Shown: positions 24,138-36,328 of the stretch, in pieces
Numbering within the stretch: position 1 is the first letter of the stretch
Layout: each line of letters opens with the position of its first letter
Assembly: GCA_022432975.1 (NCBI GenBank)
Contig: CM039505.1
Location: forward strand, 19,519,716 to 19,583,715
Origin: Begonia masoniana
Taxonomy: Eukaryota > Streptophyta > Magnoliopsida > Cucurbitales > Begoniaceae
DNA length: 64,000 bases
Reading direction: 5' to 3'
The notes under the pieces: generated by a model
Seen by the model: only the letters and a program-made list of their open reading frames with translations
Database searches by the model: none
Told to the model about the DNA's origin: nothing
Made by a program: the position numbers and the translations under genes

Positions 24138-24599
24138 TGTAACGACCCCCATTCCCAGCAAGATATTGTCCGCTCTGGGGATTGGGCCGCAGCCCAATAT
24201 CCTCCCCTCACGGCTTTGTTTGGCGAGAACTTCCCGGAAGGTCACCTAACCTGGAATTTTTCTCGCCGAAGCACTTTTAACTTCGGAGTTCTTATGGGAT
24301 CCGTTGCCAATCGTGCTCCAAAACGCGTCTTGCTATGTTGGGAGGGATCTCTTACATATGTTTCATTTCCATGTACATCTCCAAGCGATGTGGTATTGTG
24401 ACGACCCCACTTTCAACGACCGAATCCGCTGGCCCAACCCTCTAGGATCCGCGGAGTTTTCGTTGAACCCTCCGGCCCAACCCTCTGGAATCCGCGGAGT
24501 TTTAACCTATACTCCGGCCCCAACCGGGCACATACGTCCTCTGAGGATCCGCGGAGCATGAGTGGTTCCACCACATACGTGTCAAGTCGAGTCATCACA
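24138..24599 (-). mobile_element. solo LTR of a Cassandra TRIM element, reverse orientation
   Basis: The reverse complement matches the LTRs at 48816-49700 over its whole length, with more divergence and extra CCGCGGAG-type repeats. Ends read TGTAACGACC and GAGTCATCACA on the + strand. The flanking duplication GACAC (24133-24137 and 24600-24604) is perfect. It interrupts the transposon-type gene. It contains a 5S rRNA-derived stretch on the - strand (about 24222-24308). Confidence 0.9.
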
Positions 24600-24880
24600 G
24601 ACACGACCTAGTTGATACGGATGGGCATCGTCGAAGTCGATGGCGAGTGGGTGCTGAAGAGAAATCAGGGGGCATCCACTTCTCAGGCATCCACCTCTCG
24701 GGCAGTGCCGATGGATGAGACTACATCGCCACCAAACGCCCCCCAAGAGGATGAGAGAAGCGGCTGAGATACGAGCCATTATCTGCAACAGCTATATCAA
24801 ATGCAACAGACGCATCAACAGCAGTTGTATGATATGCACCAGCAACATAGCAAATATATGAGATGCATCAAACACACCAC

Positions 24881-26216
24881 TGATAACTCTTAAATTAGAG
24901 TTATTTTATACGGTGATTAGTTGAAAGAACTTATATGAATTGAGTGATTGCAAGAAGAAATTTGTAGGAATTTACTACAATTGCTACATAATGCTGCAGC
25001 ATTAAGACGTTGATTAAATTTAATATATTCAATGCATATTTTCTATTTAGAGCAGATTTTTCTCCTTAATTTGAATGCAAACTTAATAGCGGGAAGAACA
25101 ATTCAAATGCTAGAGTATTGTGAAGAAATAGAAAGCAAATCAAGAAAGTTATGGTCACAAAAAAGGAAGAAATTAAATTAAGAAAAATGAGGAATTTCGT
25201 TGCTCTGAATATGATGAGAGAGAATGATGCTGGAATCTTGGAAAAATAAAACAAATTTGGAAAGAGAAAAGAGGAGAAGACACCTGGCATGTAGAAGAGG
25301 ACAAAAAAGAAGGAAGAGCCAATTGGAAGAAAGAGATTTTGGGACTTATTGAAGCACGTGGAACAATAAAATACAGGATATTGGAGAGAGAAAAGAGGTA
25401 TCACACGCAAAACAAAAAAGGTGATTTTTTGAAGAGGAAAAAGAGAGCTCTGGATCAGAAGAAGAAGACCGACGACATCTTTTTTATCTTCTTTCTTTTC
25501 TTTTTACTGTTTATGATTTTATTAACACTATTGTTTTTAGTTTTATTTTATGATGTCTAGTAGCTAAACATTACTACTTGGTTAGGACGATAGTATTCGT
25601 TACGGATTTTGCTACGATCTCGATTTGTTTATGCGATTGTTTATTGAACAATTATTTGTGATATTCCTTACTTAATTCAGATCATATCAATAGATAGGTT
25701 GATGATCCATGTTTATATTGTATCGAAAGATAAATATAAATTCTAAGATGCACGAATAATTAATCGGATTAAATTATTATAACATAGTTAGCATTGATTC
25801 GGTTGGCATTAAGAATAGGGTTTATAGAAATTAATGTTAATTACTTTCTTTCAAAGTCGAGAGAAATTCTAAATTGAATTTACCTAAGCAATTCGAAAGA
25901 ATCCTATAATTATTTTATTCTTTCTGTTCATAGACAATGCTGCAGAGCATTACCAGAGCATCAGTAGTAAAACTATCGTAACGAAGAAATCGATCCTAGC
26001 CAAGGCTTCCATTTATTAATTTTATCTCGTTTATCCTGTTTTCTTTTGTTGCATCATCATTCGGATTTTAATTCTAATTATTTTCATTGATCATTTTAAT
26101 ATTTTCATAAGATTTTTATAGCAATTAACTCAATTAAGAATATCCTCGTGGGATCGATATTTTTACTACTTGAAGCGATACGTGCACTTGCGTAAAAGTG
26201 TAGAAAATCACTAACA
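24881..26216 (+). mobile_element. solo LTR of the Athila-type element
   Basis: It begins TGATAACTCTTAAATTAGAG and ends ATCACTAACA, as does the LTR at 27261-29032 (ATCACACTGACA). The flanks ACCAC (24876-24880) and ACAAC (26217-26221) are an imperfect target duplication. It is 1336 bp against 1772 bp because it lacks the GGACGAC array of the other copy. No primer site or coding region follows; the interrupted Gln-rich frame resumes directly. Confidence 0.88.
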
Positions 26217-26470
26217 ACAACCAGCAACAGTACCAGCAACAACATCAGATGTATGAGATGAAGCAGACAAACCATCAGCATCTGCAGCAAGTGCTGGAAT
26301 CACAGCAAAGCCAGCAACGAGACATCTAGCAACTCATAGGCAGAGTGGATGAACTCGTCGTAGGACAGCGTGGGGTGATCAATTCTCAGAGAGAGGTGAT
26401 GCAGGCACAACATTATCTCGATGAGTCTTATAAAGCGATAAACGAGCATTAGTGCCTTGACGGCTAATGA

Positions 26471-26782
26471 ACAACGCCACGGACTCTGACGATGATGCCC
26501 CTCCTGCGTAGTCTGCTTAGTTGTTGTCTGTAAATTTGATGTATTTTAATTATAATTAAATACATTGAATTATATATGTTTTACAATTTCGTAAATACAC
26601 AAATTCAATCACATTTTAGGAATAAATAATTTAAATACTTGAGTAAATTAAAAAGAAACTATTATTTAAAAGAATAAATACGTATAGAATAAATGAATAA
26701 TTAAAGAATGAATAAAAAAAATTAATACATGGTATATTAAAAAAATTTACAAATTCCTACCACAGCCGCGTGTCGAAGATTT
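26471..26782. other. AT-rich spacer
   Basis: Very AT-rich, with nothing identified. It separates the 3' end of the + strand transposon-type gene from the convergent MULE transposase remnant. Confidence 0.5.
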
Positions 26783-27260
26783 CTATGTCCCGTCAAATGT
26801 GTTAAAGCCCATGAATGTGTCATGCAAAGCAGCGCCTGAAGTTGATCCCCGGTTAGGACAAGTGCGAGTATTGTGCCCCTGCTGTCGACATATACCACAA
26901 CGCACTCTTACTGATTCTTGAGCTTGACGGCTCTTCAGTATCTCGCATCCTTGTCTTCTTCGGCCTACCAGGTTGACGCTGTCTTTTTGGTGGGAGGATT
27001 TCGTTCATATCTCGTACGATCGACCACATTATTTGGCCACTGATGAGACGAATATAGTGTGAGTACATCTGCAGGTATTTTCTAGTGTAATAGCATGCAT
27101 GCACGTAATCTTCTGGTGCGACTCTCATCAGTACATGCAAGGAATGGAATGGACACACGGAATTCTTGTACGCTCCCACCTAGTGCAGTTGCACACACCC
27201 AAAGTCATGTCCACCTCGAATTGTTCGTATCCATTGTTGACTTGAAATCGTGTAGCTCCT
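26783..27260 (-). pseudogene. C-terminal remnant of a MULE (mudrA-type) transposase
   Basis: Read on the - strand: an APEDYVHACYYTRKYLQMY stretch, then LPPKRQRQPGRPKKTRMRD, then a CCHC knuckle RCGICRQQGHNTRTCPNR and a stop at 26783-26785. This order (post-SWIM region, proline/GRPKK linker, terminal zinc knuckle) is typical of the C-terminal end of mudrA-type transposases. A frame shift separates the GRPKK part from the knuckle. The upstream (N-terminal) part is cut off by the Athila-type LTR at 27261. Confidence 0.75.
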
Positions 27261-29032
27261 TGATAACTCTTAAATTAGAGTTATTTTATACGGTAATTAG
27301 TTGAAAGAACGTATATGAATTGAGTGAATGCAAGAAGAAATTGGTAGGAATTTACTACAACTGCTATGTAATGCTGTAGCATTAGTGCCTTGATTTAATT
27401 TAATATATTTCATGCAGATTTTCTATTAAAAGCAAATTTTTCTACTTAATTCGAATTTTATATTTTTGTATGTGAATGCAGTTTTAATAGTGGAAAAATC
27501 AAATTCAAATGAGCTGAAAATTATGGACAAAGAGAAAGCAAATCAAGGAATCAATGGTTACCATAAATAAAGAAGTAAATCAAGAAACCATGGCAGTAAG
27601 TTGATTCAAATTATGAAGAGAGAGAAACAAGAGGCTACAATCAAGAAAAGGCAAACAAATTAGAGATTCCCTGGAGAGGAGATTTTGAAAAGCTAATTTG
27701 AAGAAAGAGGCTTGGAAAATTAGTGAAACACGTGGAACAAGAAAATAAATGAGATGGATAGAGAGCGGACAACAACTTCGGACGACTTGGAGAAATGGAC
27801 GACAGAGCAGCATAAACAAAAATCAGTCAAAGAGCAGTCGACAAATAACAGCGATCGACGTAGAAAAATGGTAGACAAAATAACGGTCGACAAATACATT
27901 CGGACGACTGAGCAGAATCTGAGAGTTTGGACGATGGGAGTTTGGACGACTAGGAGTTTGAATGACTGGGAGTGTGGACGACAAATGAAATCGGACGACA
28001 AAAGAAAGAAAATACAAATGGACGACAAAAGAAAGAAAATACACATGGACGACAGATAACAATGGACGACTTGGAAGAGTGGACGACAAAAGAAAGAGAA
28101 AATCAAAAAGATTCTGTCATAATAATAAACCGTCGATCAAGGGAACAGACTGGAGAGAGGCAAATCTTGCTGCTGAATTTAAGGAAGAAAGAATAACAAA
28201 TAAAAGGGAGAAAAATTAGAGAGAGAATAGGGAGATCAGGATCTCCAACAAGGAACCGAAGACATTTTTCTTGAGTTTTCTTCTTCTTCTTCTTCTCGGT
28301 TACTGTTTGTGGCTATGAATATTCTTGTTTTTAATTTCATTATGCTTCTAGGCTAAATTTTCTAATCTTGGTTAGGCAATAGAGTATTCTTTACATGTTT
28401 TTAACTTGATCTATGAATGCTTAGTATTTTTCATTGCACAATTGCTCATGATTTTTATTGCATAAACTAAATTGTGTCGATAGGCAGATTTAAATTCACA
28501 TGTTCCTATTGTATCGATAGGTAAATAGGAAATTAAGATGCATGAGTAATTAAATAAATTAAAATTGTTGCAAAATAACTAATAATAATTTATTTGGCGT
28601 TAAGAATAAGTTTACAAGAAAATTCGGAGTAAGTTTTTATCTTTTCAAAGTCGACAAGAAAATTCTGAAACGAATTTATCTAGGCAATTCGACGGAATTC
28701 TAGAAATAACCTGAATTATTGCTGTACTGTGACTAATACTGTAGCATTGTTTTAGTATCATGAGTAAATTGCATCTAAAGAGAAAATCAACTCTAACCAA
28801 GAATTTTTCTATAATTATCTTTTTTAATCATTTCTATTTTTAGTATTATTAATTTTGAGTCATTTTAATTCATCATTTCTTAAAAATAATTTAATTTCAA
28901 TATTTCTATCAACATTTTATCGAGATTTATAGCATTATCAATTTGATTAAAAATATCCTCGTGGGATCGCTATCTTATATATTACTTGATTGCGATACGT
29001 GCACTTGCGTAAAGTGTAAAATCACACTGACA
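27261..29032 (+). repeat. 5' LTR of the Athila-type element
   Basis: 1772 bp, starting TGATAACTC and ending CACTGACA. Matched by the solo LTR at 24881-26216 over both ends. The conserved 3' part has ATATCCTCGTGGGATCG followed by ACGTGCACTTGCGTAAA in both copies. Confidence 0.9.
27765..28105 (+). repeat. GGACGAC short-motif array inside the Athila LTR
   Basis: More than a dozen copies of GGACGAC or close variants (TCGACA, GGACGAT) at irregular spacing, including a tandem unit GACGACAAAAGAAAGAAAAT near 27995-28045. Absent from the solo LTR at 24881-26216. Confidence 0.85.
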
Positions 29033-29038
29033 AGTTTT

Positions 29039-29056
29039 TGGTACCGTTGCCGGGGA
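29039..29056 (+). promoter_or_regulatory. Athila-type primer-binding site variant
   Basis: TGGTACCGTTGCCGGGGA, six bases after the LTR. The Athila site usually reads TGGCGCCGTTGCCGGGGA (attributed to tRNA-Asp); here GC is replaced by TA at the fourth and fifth positions. Confidence 0.8.
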
Positions 29057-29138
29057 TACTTCTTAATTATTTTATTTTGCTATAAATTTTGTTTTATTTA
29101 TTTGTCTTGTTCTTTTCTTTGACAGGTTTACTTGCTTA

Positions 29139-30956
29139 ATGCCTGACGAGAAAAACGAATAGGATCTTGTGCCAATAGATCCAGAAATAGAAAGAACATT
29201 CCGAGCAAGAAGAAGACAGCAGCAACAACCTTTTCTTGGAGGAGAAAACATGGCTAACTTCGATGGTGAAAGGAACAATGCTGGTCATGTTATAGATGAC
29301 AGAGACAGACCCATTCAGGACTTTGCCATCCCCACTCTTGATGATTTAAATCCTGGTATCGTGAGACCAGACCTTCGTGCAATCAGATTCGAGCTTAAAC
29401 TTGTAATGTTCCAAATACTTCAAACAGTTGGACAATTCAGTGGAATGGTTACTGACAACCCTCACCGTCATCTTAAAGTCTTTGGAGAAGTGAGTGACTC
29501 TTTCAACTTTCCTGGAGTCTCTGCAGAAGCATTGAGACTCAAGCTTTTTTCATATTCTTTAAGAGACAGAGCGAGAGACTGGTTGAACAGCATCCCATCG
29601 GACACCATAACTACATGGGGAGATCTTGCCAAAAAGTTCATTATGAAGTACCATCCACCAGTGAGGAATGCGAGGATGAGAAGCGAGATCACCAGCTTTC
29701 TGCAAAAGGAGGCAAAGTCACTGTATGAAGCTTGGGACAAATTTAAAGAATTATTGAGGCAGTGCCCCAACCACGGAATACCACACTGGATTCAGTTAGA
29801 GACGTTTTATAATGGATTAAATGGGCAGACAAGATCAATTATTGATGCTGCAGTGAACGGAACATTGCTTTCTAAATCTTTCAATGAAGCTTACGATCTG
29901 CTGGAGAGGATGGCAGTGAACAGTTATCAGTGGCCTTCAGACAAAACTCAATCTACAAGGCGTGCAGCTGGGGTTTATGATCTAGATGAAGTTGCTGCAT
30001 TAAATGCAAAAAATTCTATGCTGGAGAATGCGATCAAGACAATGAACAACCCACCGAAACCAGTAACTAGAGAAGTGTTATGCATTTTTTGTGGAGAGAA
30101 TCACGATGACAATTTATGCCCCACTAACCCAGAGTCTGCCAACTACATGGGATATAATAGGACTAATAACCCTTACTCACAGACCTACAATCCTAGCTGG
30201 AAGCATCATCCGAATTTTCAATGGAATTCACAGCAGCAAAATACTACTGCACAAAACAGATCTGCAGAGAACTACAAGCAAGGTTTCTCAGAGCCAACCC
30301 AAACTTCAATGTATCAAGAGCGACCAGAGAGCTTTGCAAGAGAATATGCTGCTAAGACAGACGTGATCTTGCAAAACTTGACTGCATCTATGAAAAATAT
30401 GGAAACACAAATGGGGCAGCTGGCTCAGTCCTCAAACACAAGAAATATAGGGCAATTGCCGAGTGACACTGAAGTTCCACAGAGACTAGGAAAAGAGCAT
30501 TGTAAGGTCATCGTATTGAGGAATGGAAGAGAGCTAGAAATTCCAAAGAAGCTAAGGAAAACTGAGGATCCCAGAAATCAAAATGAGGTGGCTGAACAGA
30601 AAGACTCAGATGAAACAGAAAACAACAATCCAACTACTGATGCTGCGGCATCACAGCAGGAGGATTTAAGAATCCAGAAGCCACCACCACCATTTCCTCA
30701 AAGATTACAAAAACACAACCAGGACAAACAATTTAAAAGGTTTCTAGATGTTCTCAAGCAGCTACACATCAATGTTCCATTGGTGGAAGCACTTGAACAA
30801 ATGTCAAACTATGCAAAATTCATGAAAGATGTTCTGTCAAAAAAGAGAAAGCTGGGAGAATATGAACTGGTGGCTATGACAGAAGAAACAAGCTACATAT
30901 TGCAGAACAAGATTCCATCAAAACTAAAAGATCCTGGCAGTTTCACCATCCCATGA
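29139..30956 (+). pseudogene. Athila-type gag
   Basis: The likely ATG is at 29139, with a TAG seven codons later (29160-29162) and then about 597 open codons to a TGA at 30954-30956. Capsid-like domain near residues 85-250 (LKLFSYSLRDRARDWLNSI, then FIMKYHPPVRNARMR). A cysteine/histidine knuckle CIFCGENHDDNLC sits near 305. A Gln/Asn-rich region and the KDPGSFTIP segment at the gag-protease junction follow. The terminal TGA stands where the family normally reads on into protease, so it looks like a nonsense mutation rather than a natural end. Confidence 0.85.
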
Positions 30957-33756
30957 ATGATAGGCAACAATTATTTTGGAAAGGCTCTGTGTGATTTAGG
31001 AGCAAGTATTAATCTGATGCCCATGTCAATCTTCAAGAAACTGGGAATTGGAGAAGTAAGACCCACAACTGTGACTCTGCAACTTGCAGATCGCTCACTG
31101 ACTCATCCACAAGGAAAGATAGAAGACGTTCTTGTAAAGGTAGACAAGTTTATTTTTCCGGCAGACTTTATCATATTGGATTATGAAGCTGATCGTGAAG
31201 TGCCTATCATTCTGGAAAGACCATTTTTAGCTACTGGAAGAACCCTGATTGATGTGCAGAAAGGTTAACTTACAATGAGGGTAAACGATCAACAGGTCAC
31301 CTTTAATGTTTTGAAGGCTATGAAGTGCCCTTATGATGAAGAAGACTGTTTCACTGTATCAGAAGAAAAAGAAACGGAAGAAGTAAAGCAACTCTATCGA
31401 AGCTATAAAAGGCAGTTTGAGGCACTAATCAGAACAGAAGATAGCCTAGAAATTCTTCAGCCATCGAGTGAAGAGGCACCAACACTAGAGCTGAAACAGT
31501 TACCTGTTCACCTAAAATATGCCTTCCTGGGACTCAAGGATACACTTTCTGTTGTTATTTCAGCAGCTTTATCAACCAAGCAAGAGCAAGAATTATTACA
31601 TGTTCTGAAAATCTATAGACAGGCCCTTGCATGGACCGTAAAGGATATAAAAGGGATTAGTCCGAGTATTTTCATGCACAAAATATTATTAGAAGAAGGA
31701 TATAATGCATCAATAGAGCAGCGGAGGAGGATAAACTTTGTAATGAAGGAAGTAGTGAAGAAGGAGATTCTGAAGTGGCTGGATGCAGACATTATCTACC
31801 CTATTTCAGACAGCTCGTGGATTAGCCCAGTCCAATGCGTTCCAAAGAAAGGATGAACAACTGTGGTAGCCAATGAAAAGAATGAGCTAATCCCTATGAG
31901 GACTGTAACAGGATGGAGGATCTGCTTGAATTATAGAAAGCTAAATAAGGCAACAAGAAAGGATCATTTTCCACTGCCCTTCATCGACCAAATGTTAGAC
32001 AGATTGGTGGGCAAGAAATTTTACTGCTTCCTGGACGGTTATTCTGGATATAATCAGATCACGATCGCCCCTGAGGATCAAGTGAAAACTACCTTCACAT
32101 GCCCATATGGAACATTTGCTTTTAGAAGAATGCCTTTCGGGTTGTGTAATGCTCCAGCAACATTCCAGCGCTGCATGATGGCCATTTTTTCAGATATGGT
32201 GGAAGAGAGCTTGGAAATATTTATGGATGATTTCTCCATTATGGGAGAATCTTTTCGACTTAGGTTTGAGAAATCTGGAGAAGGTTCTGAAAAGATGCGT
32301 GGAAACCAACCTTGTGCTGAACTCGGAAAAATGACACTTCATGGTTCCAGAAGGAATAGTGCTCGGACATCGTGTTTCAGAAAAGGGATTGGAAGTAGAT
32401 AAAGCCAAGGTGGAGATCATTGAAAAACTACCACCACCGAAAACAGTTAAAGGGATCATAAGTTTTTTGGGACATGAGGGATTCTATCACCGCTTTATTA
32501 AAGACTTCTTAAAAATTTCTAAACCACTATGCATGTTATTGGAGTAGAACACTTTCTTTAATTTCGACAGAGATTGCCTAGAAGCTTTCAATTTGTTGAA
32601 ACAAAAGTTGATCACCGCACCTGTAATAGCAGCACCTGATTGGACTTCACCATTTATTTTGATGTGCGATGCAAGTGATTATGCTATAGGAGTAGTGTTG
32701 GGACAGAAGAAAGACAAAGTATTTCATTCCATTTATTATGCCAGCAAGACTCTAAATGAAACGCAAAAGAATTACACAACTACAAAAAAAGAACTGTTAG
32801 CAGTGCTGTTTGCATTTGATAAGTTCAGAGCATATTTGATAGGAACCAAGGTTATTGCATACACTGATCATGCAACAATCAAATACTTGGTTACTAAGGA
32901 GGATGCTAACCCAAGACTAATTCGCTGGGTATTATTGCTTCAAGAGTTTGATCTGAAAATCCGTGACCGAAAGAGATGTGAAAATCAAGTTGCAGATCAC
33001 CTATCTCGGCTAGAAAATATAAGTGAACAGCCACTGGGAGAGTATCAAGGAAACATTCCCAGATGAATAGATGTTGAAATTGGATATGTCTCCAGCACCT
33101 TGGTATGCAGACTTAGTCAACTATATTGTGAGCGATATCATTCCTCCCGACATGGATTATCAGCAGAGAAGAAAGTTCTTAAAAGAAGCAAAGCAATACT
33201 TTTGGGATGAACCATTCCTCTTCAAACAGTGCGCGGATCAGTTGCTGTGAAGATGTATACCCGAGGAAGAAAGAAGTGCTACAACAATGCCATGCAGCCT
33301 CCTACGGAGGCCATTATGGAGGAACACGTACAGCAGCAAAAGTTTTGCAATCAGGTTTGTACTGGCCTATGCTCTTTAAAGATGCTAACAATTTTGTTCA
33401 AAACTGTGACAGATGTCAAAGAACAGGATATCAAGAAAACATGAGCTGCCACTAACTAACATCTTGGAGATTGAAGTCTTTGACGTCTGGGGAATTGACT
33501 TCATGAGACCTTTCCCAGCATCTAATGGGAACCAATACATACTGTTGGCTGTTGATTATGTTTCTAAATGGGAAGAAGCTGCAGCACTGCCAAACAATGA
33601 AGGGAAGAGTGTTATGAAGTTTTTACAGAAAAATATTTTCACAAGGTTTGGCACTTCCAGAGCAATTATCAGTGATGGAGGATCTCATTTTTACAACAAA
33701 GCTTTCACTGCGTTACTAAGTAAATATGAAGTTAGACATAAGGTGACTACAGCATA
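30957..33756 (+). pseudogene. Athila-type pol, first part (protease, RT, RNase H, integrase N-terminal and core)
   Basis: Protease with [10 protein letters not shown] (about 30990-31020). Reverse transcriptase 31275-32300, with a YSGYNQI stretch, a FRRMPFGLCNAPATFQRCM stretch and the catalytic FMDDFS (32221-32238). RNase H 32593-33060, with a DASDYAIG stretch and TDHATIKYL. Integrase zinc region (HAASYGGHYGG...CDRC, about 33288-33415) and core start [13 protein letters not shown] (33478). In-frame stops at 31266, 31854 and 32545, and frame shifts near 32250, 33070-33290 and 33440. The sequence stops at element A, which starts at 33757. Confidence 0.85.
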
Positions 33757-36328
33757 TGTGACGACCCTTTAACTATTCCTTATTTTCCTGTATTATTATT
33801 ATTTTTTTATACTTTAAAACTTTAAACATATCATTCAAGCGGAAATAAAACTTTAGAAATTTAAAACGTTTCCGTTTATGCTTTTAAACCATTTAATAAA
33901 CTTAAATATAATTTAAATTAAACTTAAAACAATTAATTAAAACAATTAAATTTAAATAAAACAAATCGCGGGGCAAAAAGGGACGTCTGTCCCAAAAATG
34001 ATGGGGCGATTGCTGGTTTTTGCCAGCGATCGCCTGGTGAGGCGATCTGTGATCGCGCCTGGCCAACAGGAGGCGATCGATCGCCACACGCTCTGGAGTT
34101 TTTCCAGAGCGTGGTGATCGATCGCCACACGCTCTGGAGTTTTTCCAGAGCGTGGCGATCAGGAGGGGATTGCGTCGCCTCCGCTGGCGATCGCGCCATA
34201 ACGAGGGACGATCGATCACCTAAACAGGCGATCGATCGCCACCTTCACTGCCTCCCTCTCCCTTTCTTTTCTCATTCCTCTTTCTTTCTCTTCCCCTGCT
34301 TCTCTATACGCCTAACACACTCCTTCACCATTTTATCAACACAAACATCAAATATACATTCAAACCCACTCACTCAAAATCTTATCCATTCCTCACTTCG
34401 TCAATCACCCAAAATGACAACTTAAAACTCAATTAAAACATAACCCGTTTTCGTAAACAAACCGCATGGATATATTTAAAAATCAAACATTTCCCTAATA
34501 CCGAACATTTGCAAAATACAGTTCCAAAACGTTTTAAAACAACTCAAAACGTAACCTATCCACTATCCAGAACCAAAAATCCTAATATGTTTCTATACAA
34601 CCATTAGCCCGAAAATTTTCAAAAAGTCTCAAAACACCTAACCATGAGTCCCACGGGTCAAAATGCGCCTCGACTGCGCCAGCACACTCCCGCAATCATC
34701 CTCCGTCAACTGCATCACTCCTCAGGTGGAGGGATCTCGTCCTCACCTATGTCGAAGTCTCCTACACCATACAGACACATTATGAGATAAAAATCTCAGT
34801 AAGCTCTACGTAAATGCAATGCGTGCTGTGCATATGAGTTCGTAAAACCGTTCAACGTTTTCATTATCTTTACTCTGGTTGTCACCGAGATCTCATCCCC
34901 CTAAATGGAGAGGGCACATTCAGCGGTCAGACTACCCTTTCCACTTAGAAGAGGGGGGTACACGCTTACAACACGTACAACCGTGCCTGAGCCCCACCTC
35001 GCGTGACCATAACATACATGAGTACATATTAGATGCGGTATTGTGACAGACCCGTAATCGATCTACACAATAGATCAATAGCCCCTCTCCAGGTCGCATC
35101 GCCATTTTCTTTAAAACATAGTGCAGAAATTCATTTTCTATGCATAATTTAAAACCGTGATGCATGAACAGTTACGTACTTAAAGTAAACAAACAACATA
35201 CATACCATCAAGACAATAAAAGCTATTAAAAGCATATCCTATCTAACTACCCAACCAAAACAATTTAAACCAAAAGCGTCACCAAAATTCCTCGAGACGA
35301 CCTCGACGTACGGTGTAGGTCAATCGGCCAGAGAAGATCACGAGAACTTACCTCGTGTCCGTTGCAGCTCAAGCTCCGTCCACGAGCGTTGTTCACCTAG
35401 GCAATTTCACCAAGTTGTCGTTAAAACGAGCTTAAACAATTTAGTGCCCAAACTAACAAAATCCTTAACTAAGGAAATTCCTAAAATTCTAACTTAACTA
35501 ATCGAGGCACCTAAACAAACAATCAATGCTCGATAGTTCAAAACCACAATTAACGAGCTTTTTCCAATAAAACCCGAAAATCCTCTAATTTTAACATTTC
35601 TCACAAGTCAATCTAACTTCATCCAATAACGTTCAATACGTCCTTTATATTCTCAAACACGATAAACCTATCAATTTCGAACCCTAAAATCGCATTTTTA
35701 ACAAAACCCTAAACGAAACCCTAACCGTTAAACGACCCGAAAGCTTCGAATAAACTTTCCAAAACTATAGAATCTTACCTAAAACGTTGATTGGAGAAGA
35801 AAACGTAAAGAAAACGGGACGATCGGAGAGGAGATCGGCGTCGGAATGGAGGAATCGCCGTGAGGAGAGGGAGAGATCGCAGGGAGAAGAAGGAGATGGC
35901 GTGGAGAAGAAGAAGAAAATGGTTTTCTTTTATAAAAATTTGACTTTTCAAATTACCTTTTTGCCCTTCCTTTGATTTTCTATTTGTTTCGTCCTTCGTT
36001 TCGTTAATTGTCTAACGATTCGTTTTCTCCAAATTTTCTTATTTCGTCAATAACTCCAACTTATTATTTGAGATTTATTAAAACTGTCCGTTCGTAAAAC
36101 GGACCACGTTTACTATTTTTACTCAAACGTCTTTTATGTTACGAGAAACGTAATTCTCGTAAAATTAATGTTACAACTCCCAAAATTCCCGAAATTTTCC
36201 TAAAATCCATATTAATTACTAAGATCGTAATAACGTTTTCTTTTCGTAAAACGAGCTTGATTTGACATATTTACAAAAATGTCATTTACATTAAAATGTT
36301 AATATCCCGTAAAGAACCGAGTGTTACA
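33757..36328 (-). repeat. element A LTR, left copy (3' LTR in element orientation)
   Basis: Contains the CGATCGATCG palindrome cluster with a 41-bp tandem duplication (34075-34115 and 34116-34156) that the other LTR lacks. Also holds telo-box-like ACCCTAA motifs (about 35680-35730) and a donor-like GAGGTAAGTTC on the - strand (about 35345-35355). Confidence 0.9.

Larger units (their letters stand above)
23391..26470 (+). pseudogene. broken plant transposon-type gene, cut by two solo LTRs
   Basis: The first part (ATG 23401 to 24137) is an open frame of about 245 codons containing IVRLFYAKLRAAG and ELNVRGRVLQNLLAHTLLL. It resembles the plant-only 'putative plant transposon protein' domain found in Athila-type third ORFs and in transposon cargo. 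The frame resumes after the Cassandra LTR at 24600 with a stop, then EVDGEWVLKRNQ and a Gln/His-rich tail (24785-24880). The tail runs on in frame past the Athila LTR (YQQQHQMYEMKQTNHQ, 26217-26330) with further stops. A splice-acceptor-like TTGACAG ends at 23390, so there may be an upstream exon. No host function is suggested. The domain name is from memory of the pattern, not from a search. Confidence 0.55.

Noticed and set aside
27754..28196. Open frames in the Athila LTR as a real gene
   Set aside because: They are produced by the GGACGAC repeat array on both strands.
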